Source: JASHUC01 sp963849095 (lineage in GTDB: Bacteria; Pseudomonadota; Gammaproteobacteria; Steroidobacterales; Steroidobacteraceae). From it: DNA of 64,000 nucleotides. The translations under genes and the position numbers were made by a program. A model generated the notes under the pieces. The model ran no database searches. It was not told the DNA's origin and saw nothing but the letters and a program-made list of their open reading frames with translations. This document shows positions 43,581-51,213 of this stretch, in pieces (position 1 is the stretch's first letter; every line of letters begins with the position of its first letter). Where the stretch lies: positions 248,001 to 312,000 of the forward strand of contig CAWKGA010000009.1 in assembly GCA_963849095.1 (NCBI GenBank). The letters run 5' to 3'.

Positions 43581-44105
43581 ATGGCGCGAAACATCGAGAT
43601 CAAGGCGCGCGTCAGTGATCTCGGCGAGATGGAGCTGCGCGCTCGCGCGCTCGCCGACCAGGGACCGTTCGACCTCCTGCAGGACGACACATTCTTCGTA
43701 TGCCCGAACGGCCGGCTGAAGCTGCGCGAGCTCGCTCCCGACCGCGGTGAGATCATCTTCTATCGGCGGGCCGACGTTCCGGGTCCGAAGCTCTCTCTCT
43801 ACACCCTCGCCGCCACGCCGACGCCGGCTCTCACACGCGCCGCCCTCGGCGATGCCCTCGGAGTGATCGGCCGCGTGCGCAAGCGCCGCCGGCTGTATCT
43901 CGCCGGGCCGACGCGAATTCACCTGGACGAGGTGGAGGGGCTCGGGTCTTACCTGGAACTGGAAGTCGTGCTCGCCGACTCGCAACCCGGATCGGAGGGG
44001 GAGGCCGTCGCGCACCGTCTGCTGTCGCAGCTCGGTGTCGACCCGGCGAGTCTCGTCACGGGCGCATATCTCGATCTGCTGCAAGGCCGGGACGGGCGGC
44101 CGTGA
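43581..44105 (+). CDS. CYTH domain protein (class IV adenylate cyclase-like)
   Basis: 174 aa. Signature strand NIEIKAR with Glu6 and Lys8, then LLQDDTFFVCPNGRLKLRE, a triphosphate-binding RLKLRE and an acidic metal-site strand IHLDEVEGLGSYLELEVVL. CyaB/thiamine-triphosphatase-like tunnel fold; activity could be adenylate cyclase or triphosphate hydrolysis. The last bases overlap the purN GTG (GTGA), so the two are coupled. Confidence 0.88.
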   Translation: MARNIEIKARVSDLGEMELRARALADQGPFDLLQDDTFFVCPNGRLKLRELAPDRGEIIFYRRADVPGPKLSLYTLAATPTPALTRAALGDALGVIGRVRKRRRLYLAGPTRIHLDEVEGLGSYLELEVVLADSQPGSEGEAVAHRLLSQLGVDPASLVTGAYLDLLQGRDGRP

Positions 44106-44728
44106 ACATCGCCGTTCTGGCGTCGCACGAGGGGACGACGCTCCAGGCCGTGCTGGACGCGTGCGCGGCGGGCACGATCGCCGCGCGTGTTGCGCTCGTC
44201 ATCGGCAACAATGCCGCGTCGGGGTCGCTGCGCCGCGCCCGCCTCGCGCAGGTGGAGACCCTCCATCTGTCCGGCGCCACGCATCCCGATCCCGAGGGGC
44301 TCGATCGAGCCCTCTGCGCCGCGCTCGCGGAGCGCCGGATCGACGTGGTTCTGCTCGCCGGATACATGAAGAGGCTTGGGCCGGTCACGCTCGCGCAATT
44401 CTCGGGGCGCATCCTCAATACCCATCCGGCTCTGCTGCCGCGGTTCGGCGGCCTGGGCATGTACGGGTCGAACGTTCACCGGGCCGTCCTCGCCTCGGGC
44501 GAGCGTATGAGCGGCGCGTCCGTTCATCTGGTCGACGGCGGGTACGACACGGGTCCTCTGCTCGCACAGGTCCGGGTACCGGTCGAGCGCGCGGACACGG
44601 AAGAGACGCTTGCCGCGCGCGTGCAGCAGGCGGAGCGCGCGCTGGTGGTCCAGGTGCTCACCGATGTGGCGAGCGGGAAGCGGCAGCTGCCGGGGGGACA
44701 TCCGAGCCAGTCGGACCCGCGTGCCTGA
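44102..44728 (+). CDS. purN: Phosphoribosylglycinamide formyltransferase
   Basis: 208 aa from a GTG. Uses 10-formyl-THF to formylate GAR in purine synthesis. The catalytic triad is Asn106, His108 and Asp145 (ILNTHPALLPRFGG; VHLVDGGYDTGPLL), aligning with E. coli N106/H108/D144. The N-terminal loop reads LASHEGTTLQAVLDA instead of the common SGxGSN(L/F)QA, so the GAR phosphate-binding loop is divergent. The loop change and the absence of purM leave a related formyltransferase possible. Confidence 0.85.
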   Translation: MNIAVLASHEGTTLQAVLDACAAGTIAARVALVIGNNAASGSLRRARLAQVETLHLSGATHPDPEGLDRALCAALAERRIDVVLLAGYMKRLGPVTLAQFSGRILNTHPALLPRFGGLGMYGSNVHRAVLASGERMSGASVHLVDGGYDTGPLLAQVRVPVERADTEETLAARVQQAERALVVQVLTDVASGKRQLPGGHPSQSDPRA

Positions 44729-44813
44729 GCCAAGGAGCCCCTGCAGGTCACCGTCCGGTATCGGCACCGTCCCGGGGCCGGCGCTCAGCGGGACGTCACG
44801 GTCTCCTGGCCGG

Positions 44814-44924
44814 CTACCGCTTGCCGGCGCCTTTCTTCTTCTTCGGCCGGTCCTTCGGCCGTGACTTGCCGAACGACCCCCTGTAAAGCTTGCCACGGCG
44901 GGTCCTGCGGTCACCTTTGCCCAT
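44814..44924 (-). CDS. 30S ribosomal protein THX
   Basis: A 36-residue peptide with the bTHX pattern: MGKGDRRTRRGKLYRGSFGK followed by SRPKDRPKKKKGAGKR. THX binds the top of the 30S head, filling an rRNA cavity. The ATG has GGAG about 9 nt upstream. Family members are very short, highly basic and easily missed by gene finders. It lies between purN and the RRM gene on the opposite strand. Confidence 0.92.
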   Translation of the reverse strand: MGKGDRRTRRGKLYRGSFGKSRPKDRPKKKKGAGKR

Positions 44925-45322
44925 GCGAGATCACTCCGACTGGTCGAAAATCCGGGCGCGCAGTCTAGCATCGGCCCGCCATCGGCGCGGCTCGGGCTCA
45001 TGGCGCTCGGGACAGGGGGGACCGCCCCTGCCCCCGGGGGGGTGGGCGGCCGGTGCGGCGCCAACCGTGCCCTCCGTCTTGTTTGCCGCAACGGCTTCCG
45101 GTAAGGTTCCGCGCGGTTCGTGACCTTTCCCCTTTCCCTGCCGCTGCCGCGATGCGCTACCACGCCCGGCTTACGAGTCGAGAAAAGCCGAATCGTTGTC
45201 GATCCAGGTGGCAGAGTGCCGCCGCCGATTCACTCCTTTCGGCGTCCTCCCTGCCTTGATTTTGGGCCCGCATATCACACGATCGCTCGTGGCGTGGCCT
45301 CAACTCTCAGGAGCTCGATTCA
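44925..45322. other. 398-bp intergenic region upstream of THX and the RRM gene
   Basis: No ORF with recognisable content. It begins with the THX ribosome site (minus strand). At about 45005-45050 it has a run of G/C tracts. Towards 45110-45320 it should form the leader of the RRM protein gene; RRM genes in bacteria often have long, cold-responsive leaders, but I see no conserved structure that proves it. Confidence 0.4.
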
Positions 45323-45607
45323 ATGACGAAGATTTACGTCGGAAACCTTCCGTTCTCGACCGACGAGAACGAGATTCGTACCCTGTTCTCCCAGCACGGC
45401 ACCGTCGAGTCCGTCAACGTGATCACGGATCGTGATACGGGACGGCCGCGGGGCTTTGCATTCGTCGAGATGCCGCGCGCCGACGCTTCGCGCGCGATTC
45501 AGAATCTCAACGGCAAGGATCTCGGCGGGCGCCCGCTGCGCGTGAACGAGGCGCAAGAGCGCACCGGCGGCGGCCCCCGCGGCGGCGGCGGCCCCAAGCG
45601 CTGGTAA
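45323..45607 (+). CDS. RRM-type single-stranded RNA-binding protein
   Basis: 94 aa. One RRM: RNP2 IYVGNL (4-9) and RNP1 RGFAFVEM (43-50), with conserved aromatic residues, followed by a Gly/Arg tail (TGGGPRGGGGPKRW). Same design as the cyanobacterial and proteobacterial Rbp cold-shock proteins. Likely an RNA chaperone; targets unknown. A hairpin with a short T-run follows 20 bp downstream. Confidence 0.95.
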   Translation: MTKIYVGNLPFSTDENEIRTLFSQHGTVESVNVITDRDTGRPRGFAFVEMPRADASRAIQNLNGKDLGGRPLRVNEAQERTGGGPRGGGGPKRW

Positions 45608-45628
45608 GCGGACCCATTCTTTTCCCGC

Positions 45629-45660
45629 GGCTGCGCGGTCGCTCCGCGCGGCTGCGATTT
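45629..45660 (+). terminator. Possible intrinsic terminator of the RRM gene
   Basis: A 10-pair stem (two G-U pairs) formed by GGCTGCGCGG and CCGCGCGGCT around a TCGCT loop, followed about 5 nt later by a short T-run (ATTTT). It lies 22 bp after the RRM stop and before the convergent outer-membrane barrel gene. Confidence 0.4.
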
Positions 45661-45692
45661 TGCGCGGAGCCGGAGCGGCCCGCGCTCGAACC

Positions 45693-46919
45693 CTAGTTGC
45701 CTCGGATCGCGTAGCGCACGGAGAGCTGGAGCATGCTCTCGGTCGCGAACGGCGTCGTCGCGCCGAGCAGGATCGTCCGGTTCGACTCCGCACTGCGCAC
45801 ACGCACCGCTTCGAGCGCGAAGCGCCAGTGCTCGTTGGGCTCGTAGAGGTAGGCAAGCGTCAACGCATGCCCGTTCTGCACCCCGAAGTCATTCGGCGGG
45901 TCGGAGTCCACCTCGAATGCGTCGTAGCGTGCGCTCAGCGTCTGCTGCCCGAATTGCTTCGAGAGCAGGACATAGCGCGCCCTGAAATCCCACTCGAGCT
46001 CGCCCACGCCGGCCGGCTCGAGATAGGTCTCCCCTTCGAGCCACTGCGCGATCGCGGTCCAGCCGCCCGGAAATTCCACGCGCGTCCCGGCGCTGTTGAA
46101 GTCCGTCTCCCACGCAGACTCGTTGAGTGCCGCGTCGAACGCCGCAGGATCGGCATGATTGTCGTAGTGGAGCGCCTGCACGAAAACGCGGTCCAGGTAC
46201 TGACCATTGAGGCCGACGTACGTGCCCACGTGCCCGTCGAACTCGTGAAACTCGTCTAGCCCCTCCCCGGGAAACGGCCCGGGCTCGCCCACGCGGCCGA
46301 AGAGCACGGTCTGCCGGTCGTCGATCGCGAAGCCGTGGCTTGCGAGCTCTGCGCCCGCGGGCTCGTTCCAGCCGAACGCTCCGCCCACGACGCCGACATC
46401 GAAAGTGTGTCCCAACTGGGTGCCGAGCCAGTCGACCTCGGTATCGACGCCGATCGTGCGCAGCTCCTCGCCGATCCAGCTGTCGATCGCCGAGTAGGAG
46501 AGCGTGTAGGGCGACTCCCAGCCCGAGGCGCGGTTCTCGAGGGAGATCGGCGCGTAGAAGGCGCCCGCGCGGACCCGCGCTCGGAATCCGTCGATCGGAT
46601 ACGGCCGCAGCTCGAAATAGGCTTCGGTGAGCCCCGCCGGAATCTTGTCGTGATCGCCCCAGGAGGAGGCGTCGAGGTGGAGCGCGAGGATGTTGCCGAT
46701 CGACTGCGTCAGGGCGATGCGCGCGCGCCCGAGCTGGATGCCCGACTTCGACTCGCCGTAGCGCAGCGTGCCGAGCCCGTCGTCGAGGAACGAGCGCTCG
46801 CCGTCGGAAGCGACGAGCCGCGTATCGAGCGAGAAATCCCAATCGGTCGCGTGCGCGGCGCTTGCGCCGAGAAACGAGAGTGCGGCACCCGCGATGGCTA
46901 GGACGGTTCGATGCGCCAT
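45693..46919 (-). CDS. Outer-membrane beta-barrel (porin-like) protein
   Basis: 408 aa from the ATG at 46919 (GAGGCG upstream). Signal peptide MAHRTVLAIAGAALSFLGASAAHA. The mature part has alternating amphipathic strands with many aromatic residues (WDFSLDTRLVAS; LHLDASSWGDHDKI; WDFRARYVLLSKQF) and ends in a strand MLQLSVRYAIRGN. The terminal residue is Asn rather than Phe/Tyr. Family not named; cargo unknown. It starts 7 bp after the cupredoxin gene stop, so the two form a pair. Confidence 0.82.
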   Translation of the reverse strand: MAHRTVLAIAGAALSFLGASAAHATDWDFSLDTRLVASDGERSFLDDGLGTLRYGESKSGIQLGRARIALTQSIGNILALHLDASSWGDHDKIPAGLTEAYFELRPYPIDGFRARVRAGAFYAPISLENRASGWESPYTLSYSAIDSWIGEELRTIGVDTEVDWLGTQLGHTFDVGVVGGAFGWNEPAGAELASHGFAIDDRQTVLFGRVGEPGPFPGEGLDEFHEFDGHVGTYVGLNGQYLDRVFVQALHYDNHADPAAFDAALNESAWETDFNSAGTRVEFPGGWTAIAQWLEGETYLEPAGVGELEWDFRARYVLLSKQFGQQTLSARYDAFEVDSDPPNDFGVQNGHALTLAYLYEPNEHWRFALEAVRVRSAESNRTILLGATTPFATESMLQLSVRYAIRGN

Positions 46920-46926
46920 GCGCGCC

Positions 46927-47616
46927 TCAATACCGGTCCCAGGACGGGAGCCGCTCATCGAGCGGCGCGGGCCGCAGCCGCTCGACGAGGCGAATTTGCA
47001 CGGGCACCCCGGAGCCGCTCACCTCGATCTCGCGGACCGGATTGGCGGCACCATCGAGCCGCGGATGCCACACCTCGATGCGATACCGGCCCGGAGGCAC
47101 CGCGCTCGCGGACCAAACTCCCGCGGCATCCGTGCGGCCGTAGAAGGAGGCGTCGGTCACGACGATGTAGGCGAGCATGAAATCGTGGATGTTGCAGCCG
47201 AGCGTGACGAGGCCGACCTTGTCGAAATGCTCAGGGGGATAGGGCTTGCCGCTGTAGAGGGGCAGCTGGAAGGGATGGGCCGGAGAGAACGAGTAAACCT
47301 CGTGCCGGACCGTGTCCGAGTTTGGGAACGACACGGTCGAGCCGACCGGAATGACGAGCAGGTCCGGGGTGAACGCCTGGTCCACCTGGTCCATGACGGC
47401 GTGCACCGGAGCGCTCCGCTTCGCCGCGCCGTCGAGGGAGTGCACGGTGATCACCGCGCCCGGCAGCGGCTCGCCGCCCCTCTGGAGCACGGTGACCGTC
47501 AGGGAGGCGGCCTCGGCGGCCGGTAGGGGAAACCCTGACGCGACCCCGCTGAGGAGGGCGAGGGCGAGGGCTGGGAGGCGCGCGCTGCGCCGCACACTCA
47601 GCATGCCGGTCACCAT
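46927..47616 (-). CDS. Secreted cupredoxin-fold protein (methylamine-utilisation-like)
   Basis: 229 aa from the ATG at 47616 (AGGAG 8 nt upstream). Signal peptide (about 1-34, ending AAEA). An N-terminal beta segment (VLQRGGEPLPGAVITVHS) leads to a cupredoxin domain with type-1 copper ligands: His in DTVRHEVYSFS and Cys-His-Met in GCNIHDFMLAY. A carboxypeptidase-regulatory-like beta domain (GRTDAAGVWSASAVPPGRY) ends it. Probable periplasmic electron carrier or copper protein. Paired with the downstream barrel; divergent from the GGDEF/EAL sensor 119 bp away. Confidence 0.85.
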   Translation of the reverse strand: MVTGMLSVRRSARLPALALALLSGVASGFPLPAAEAASLTVTVLQRGGEPLPGAVITVHSLDGAAKRSAPVHAVMDQVDQAFTPDLLVIPVGSTVSFPNSDTVRHEVYSFSPAHPFQLPLYSGKPYPPEHFDKVGLVTLGCNIHDFMLAYIVVTDASFYGRTDAAGVWSASAVPPGRYRIEVWHPRLDGAANPVREIEVSGSGVPVQIRLVERLRPAPLDERLPSWDRY

Positions 47617-47735
47617 GCCGAAGGCTCCTGTCACAGCCCCCGGCGCTCGCGTGCGCGGGATCTCACTCTGGCACCTCCCTTCTCGCCGCAGGCGGTCCGC
47701 GGCGCCTACCATCGGCAGTCATTTGAACAGAACAC

Positions 47736-50216
47736 ATGGGCAGCTTTCGCAACCGACTTCTCGCACTGATCATCGGTCTCGTCGTCCTCACGCAAACTGT
47801 GACCCTGATCGCAGTGCTCGCCCGGACGGCGGGCGACGTGAAGGCGCGCGCCGAGGAGCAGCTGCGCTCGGGCGGCTCGGTGGTCGAGGAGTTCGTTCAC
47901 TCTCAGGCGACGCAGCTCGCGAGTGGAGTGGCGGTGCTCGCGGCGGACTTCGGGCTGCGCGAGGCGGTCGCGAGCGGCGACAAGGTGACGATCCTTTCGG
48001 CCGCGCACAACTACGCCGCGCGGATCGGCGCGGACCTCGTGCTGTTCACGAACGCCTCTGGACAGGTCCTCGCCTCGAGTGCCCCGCTCGACTCGAGCGA
48101 GAGCGTCCTGCTGCGCCAGCTCATCGCCGGGGCCGCGGGCGCGCCCAATGAGGCGCACTTCATCGTGCTCGCGGGACGCTGCTACCAGCTCTTTCTCGCT
48201 CCGGTGCGCGCGCCGAACGTGATCGGCTGGGCGGCGATGGGCTTCACGGTCAACGACAGCCTCGCCAAGCGCATCGACGATGTCGTGGGCGTCAATGTGA
48301 CGCTTCTCGTGCGGGGTGACGCTGGCGTGCTCATCGCGGCCTCAACGCTTCCCGCCGCCGAGCGCGCCCTCATCGTCGCGAATCGCGGAGTGGACGTGAT
48401 GACTGATGCGCCGCGAATCGAGACGGTGGGTCACAGCCGATATTTGAGCTTTGCGCGCCGGCTCGATCCCAAGAGCCCCGTGATCGTTCTGTTGCAGAAG
48501 CCGATGACCGACGTGCTCGCGCCCTACGACGAGGTGCGCGATGCGCTGTTTCTCATCGGCGGCATCGCGCTCGTCCTCGCCGTCGCCGTCGGTCTCATCC
48601 TCGGCCGCGGCGCGACGCGCCCGCTCGGCGACCTCGTGAGCGCGGCGCGGCGCATCCAGGGCGGCACGTACGACACCGCGGTGCAGCCGAGCGGAGGCGA
48701 GGAGTTTCGCGCCCTCGCGGCGACGCTGAACGCGATGCAGCAGGACATCGCCGAGCGCGAGCTGCGCATCACCCACGCCGCCTATCACGACTCGCTCACG
48801 GACCTGCCGAACCGCGCGTACGCCGAGCGGCATCTCGATCAGCTGCTGCGCGAGGCGCCGCAGTCCCCCTCCGCGGTCATCGTCGTCAACGTGCGCAACG
48901 TGCGCGAGATCAACGCCTCCCTCGGCCATCACGTCGGCGATGAGGCGCTGCGCGAGGCCGCGCGGCGGCTGCGCCAGAACTCGGGCTCAGGCGACCTGGT
49001 GGCGCGGCTCGCAGCCAACCAGTTCCTCGTCGTCGCGCCCCACTGCTCGAGCGACCGAGCGCTCCTGCTCGCCGAGCAGCTCGCGGGCGTCATCCGCACC
49101 GGCTTTCACGTCTCCTCCTTGAGCCTCGAGCTGCACGTCGCGGCGGGCGTGTGCTCGGCTCCGGAGCACGGCGCGACCTCGAGCGAGCTGCTGCGGCGCG
49201 CGCAGATCGCGCTCGAGGACTGCGAGGAGGCGCGCGGCCGCATCGCACTCTACCGACCCGGGCGCGACAAGGAGCACCGGCGCCGGCTCGCGCTCGCCGC
49301 CGACCTGCGCCGGGCCATCGAGCACTCCGAGCTCGCGCTCGTCTATCAGCCGAAGGTGTCCGTCGCGACGCGCACTGTCACGAGCTTCGAGGCGCTCGTG
49401 CGCTGGAGCCATCCGCAGCTCGGCGCCATCTCGCCCGGGGAGTTCGTGCCGATCGCCGAGCGCACCGGCAGCTCCCGGCGCCTGACGAGCTGGGTGCTCG
49501 GCGCCGCCATTCTGCAGATGGCCGAGTGGCGCAGGAGCGGCCTCGAGGTCGAGGTCGCCGTCAATCTCTCGGCACCCGACATCCTCGATGCGTCGCTCGC
49601 CGACGAGATCCTGGGCGCGCTCGAGCGTCACGGTGTCGAGCCGTCGCGGCTCGCGCTCGAGATCACCGAGAGCGCCGCAATGCGCGATGCCCCGCTCGCC
49701 GCCCGCAACATGCAGCTCCTGCGGATCGCCGGCATCCGCTTCGCGATCGACGATTTCGGCACCGGCTACTCCTCGCTCTCGCAGCTCTCGCGCCTGCCGG
49801 TCGACGAGCTCAAGATCGACCGCTCGTTCATGACGCATGCGCACGAGCGGCGCGACGATGCGACGATCGTGCGCTCGACGATCGAGCTCGCGCACAGCAT
49901 GGGGCTCAAGGTGGTGGCCGAGGGCGTCGAGACCGCGCAGGGCTGGAACCTGCTCCGCCGGCTCGGGTGCGATTTCGCCCAGGGCTATCTCATCAGCAAG
50001 CCGCTGCGCGCCGAGGAGGCCGCCGCGTTCATGCGGCGCGCGAACCAGGTCCTGCCCGCCTCGGATTCGACCGTCGCCCAGATCCGCGCGCTCTCGGAGC
50101 TCGCCAGAGACGTCGGGCGCCGCCTGAAGCGCGGCGCGCGGCCTACCGGTAGCGCGCGAGAATCTTCTCGAGCGCCTGCGCTCCGGGCGACAGCTTCTCG
50201 TAGGGCATCGTGTTGA
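47736..50216 (+). CDS. Membrane c-di-GMP phosphodiesterase with sensor, HAMP, degenerate GGDEF and EAL
   Basis: 826 aa. TM1 (about 6-29), periplasmic double-Cache/CHASE-like sensor (about 30-265), TM2 (about 268-290), HAMP (GRGATRPLGDLVSAARRI), GGDEF and EAL. The GGDEF site is AANQF (426-430), inactive for synthesis. The EAL domain is complete: EAL at 552-554, EITESAAM, DDFGTGYSSL from 672, KIDRSF, VAEGVET and QGYLISKP. Active c-di-GMP hydrolysis is therefore expected, controlled by a periplasmic signal. Its last 74 bp overlap the 3' end of convergent korB. Confidence 0.93.
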   Translation: MGSFRNRLLALIIGLVVLTQTVTLIAVLARTAGDVKARAEEQLRSGGSVVEEFVHSQATQLASGVAVLAADFGLREAVASGDKVTILSAAHNYAARIGADLVLFTNASGQVLASSAPLDSSESVLLRQLIAGAAGAPNEAHFIVLAGRCYQLFLAPVRAPNVIGWAAMGFTVNDSLAKRIDDVVGVNVTLLVRGDAGVLIAASTLPAAERALIVANRGVDVMTDAPRIETVGHSRYLSFARRLDPKSPVIVLLQKPMTDVLAPYDEVRDALFLIGGIALVLAVAVGLILGRGATRPLGDLVSAARRIQGGTYDTAVQPSGGEEFRALAATLNAMQQDIAERELRITHAAYHDSLTDLPNRAYAERHLDQLLREAPQSPSAVIVVNVRNVREINASLGHHVGDEALREAARRLRQNSGSGDLVARLAANQFLVVAPHCSSDRALLLAEQLAGVIRTGFHVSSLSLELHVAAGVCSAPEHGATSSELLRRAQIALEDCEEARGRIALYRPGRDKEHRRRLALAADLRRAIEHSELALVYQPKVSVATRTVTSFEALVRWSHPQLGAISPGEFVPIAERTGSSRRLTSWVLGAAILQMAEWRRSGLEVEVAVNLSAPDILDASLADEILGALERHGVEPSRLALEITESAAMRDAPLAARNMQLLRIAGIRFAIDDFGTGYSSLSQLSRLPVDELKIDRSFMTHAHERRDDATIVRSTIELAHSMGLKVVAEGVETAQGWNLLRRLGCDFAQGYLISKPLRAEEAAAFMRRANQVLPASDSTVAQIRALSELARDVGRRLKRGARPTGSARESSRAPALRATASRRASC

Positions 50217-51198
50217 GAGGCTCGTCGGGCGTTTGATTGATGTCGTGGAAGTCGCGCTGCTCCGCCTCCACGTATAGCAGGCCCGTCAAGTACTCGCCGG
50301 CCTTCATCCGCTCCTGGATCGCCGTGGCCGCGGTCGCCCGGTCCGTCGGGTCGTAGGTCGCGTCGAGCTTGCGAAGCACGATCCGGCTGCCGTCGTGCAT
50401 GACGACAGGCAGCGCCTCCCCGGCGGAGTACTGCGCGGTGATCTCGCGCTCGAGCGGAATGAAGTCCACGCTCACCGCGGGCTCGTAATGCTCGCGCGTG
50501 TACTGGTAGCTCTTGGTCGAGCCCTCGTGGTCGTTGAACGTGACGCACGGCGAGAGCACGTCGATGAGCGCGAAGCCCTTGTGGCGTATGCCCGCCTGCA
50601 GGAGCGGCACGAGCTGCTCCTTGTCGCCGGAGAAGCTGCGCGCGACGAATGACGCGCCGAGCGCCATCGCGAGCAGGACCGGATCGACGGGCGGCTGGGA
50701 GTTGACCTCGCCCCGCTTCGCCTTGGTCCCCACGTCCGCCGAGGCAGAGAACTGGCCCTTGGTGAGACCGTAGACGCCGTTGTTCTCGATGACGTACAGC
50801 ATGTCGAGGTTGCGCCGGATGGCGTGGCAGAACTGCCCGAGGCCGATCGACAGCGTGTCCCCGTCTCCCGAGACGCCGATGTAGGTGAGTCCGCGGTTTG
50901 CCGCGCTCGCGCCCGTCGCGATGGACGGCATCCGCCCGTGAACCGCATTGAAGCCGTGACCGCCGCTCACGAAGTAGGCGGTCGTCTTGGACGAGCACCC
51001 GATACCTGAGAGCTTGACGACGTTCTGCGGCTCGAGCGCGAGATCCCAGCAGGCCTCGACGAGCGCGGCCGTGATCGAGTCGTGGCCGCATCCCGCGCAC
51101 AGCGTCGAGAGGGCGCCCTCGTAATCGCGCCGGGTCAGGTTCTGAGTATTCCTCGGAAGCGAGGGATGGTGGACCTTGGGCTTGGCGAGATAAGACAT
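50143..51198 (-). CDS. korB: 2-oxoacid:ferredoxin oxidoreductase, beta subunit
   Basis: 351 aa. ThDP half of a 2-oxoglutarate (or other 2-oxoacid) ferredoxin oxidoreductase. Cluster Cys34/Cys37 (STLCAGCGHDS), Cys68 (SGIGCSS) and Cys218 (LSPCVTF); ThDP/Mg motif GDGDTLSIG (111-119) and NNGVYGLTKG (139-148). It oxidatively decarboxylates to acyl-CoA with reduction of ferredoxin. The C-terminal extension is longer than in KorB of about 290 aa. It lies 15 bp after the alpha subunit. The oxoglutarate preference is inferred from resemblance only. Confidence 0.92.
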   Translation of the reverse strand: MSYLAKPKVHHPSLPRNTQNLTRRDYEGALSTLCAGCGHDSITAALVEACWDLALEPQNVVKLSGIGCSSKTTAYFVSGGHGFNAVHGRMPSIATGASAANRGLTYIGVSGDGDTLSIGLGQFCHAIRRNLDMLYVIENNGVYGLTKGQFSASADVGTKAKRGEVNSQPPVDPVLLAMALGASFVARSFSGDKEQLVPLLQAGIRHKGFALIDVLSPCVTFNDHEGSTKSYQYTREHYEPAVSVDFIPLEREITAQYSAGEALPVVMHDGSRIVLRKLDATYDPTDRATAATAIQERMKAGEYLTGLLYVEAEQRDFHDINQTPDEPLNTMPYEKLSPGAQALEKILARYR

Positions 51199-51213
51199 GG
51201 TGACTCCGTGTCG

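Noticed and set aside
45005..45050. G-tract region as a G-quadruplex or riboswitch
   Set aside because: Tracts of G and C alternate and can pair with one another; no conserved riboswitch core is seen and composition alone explains it.
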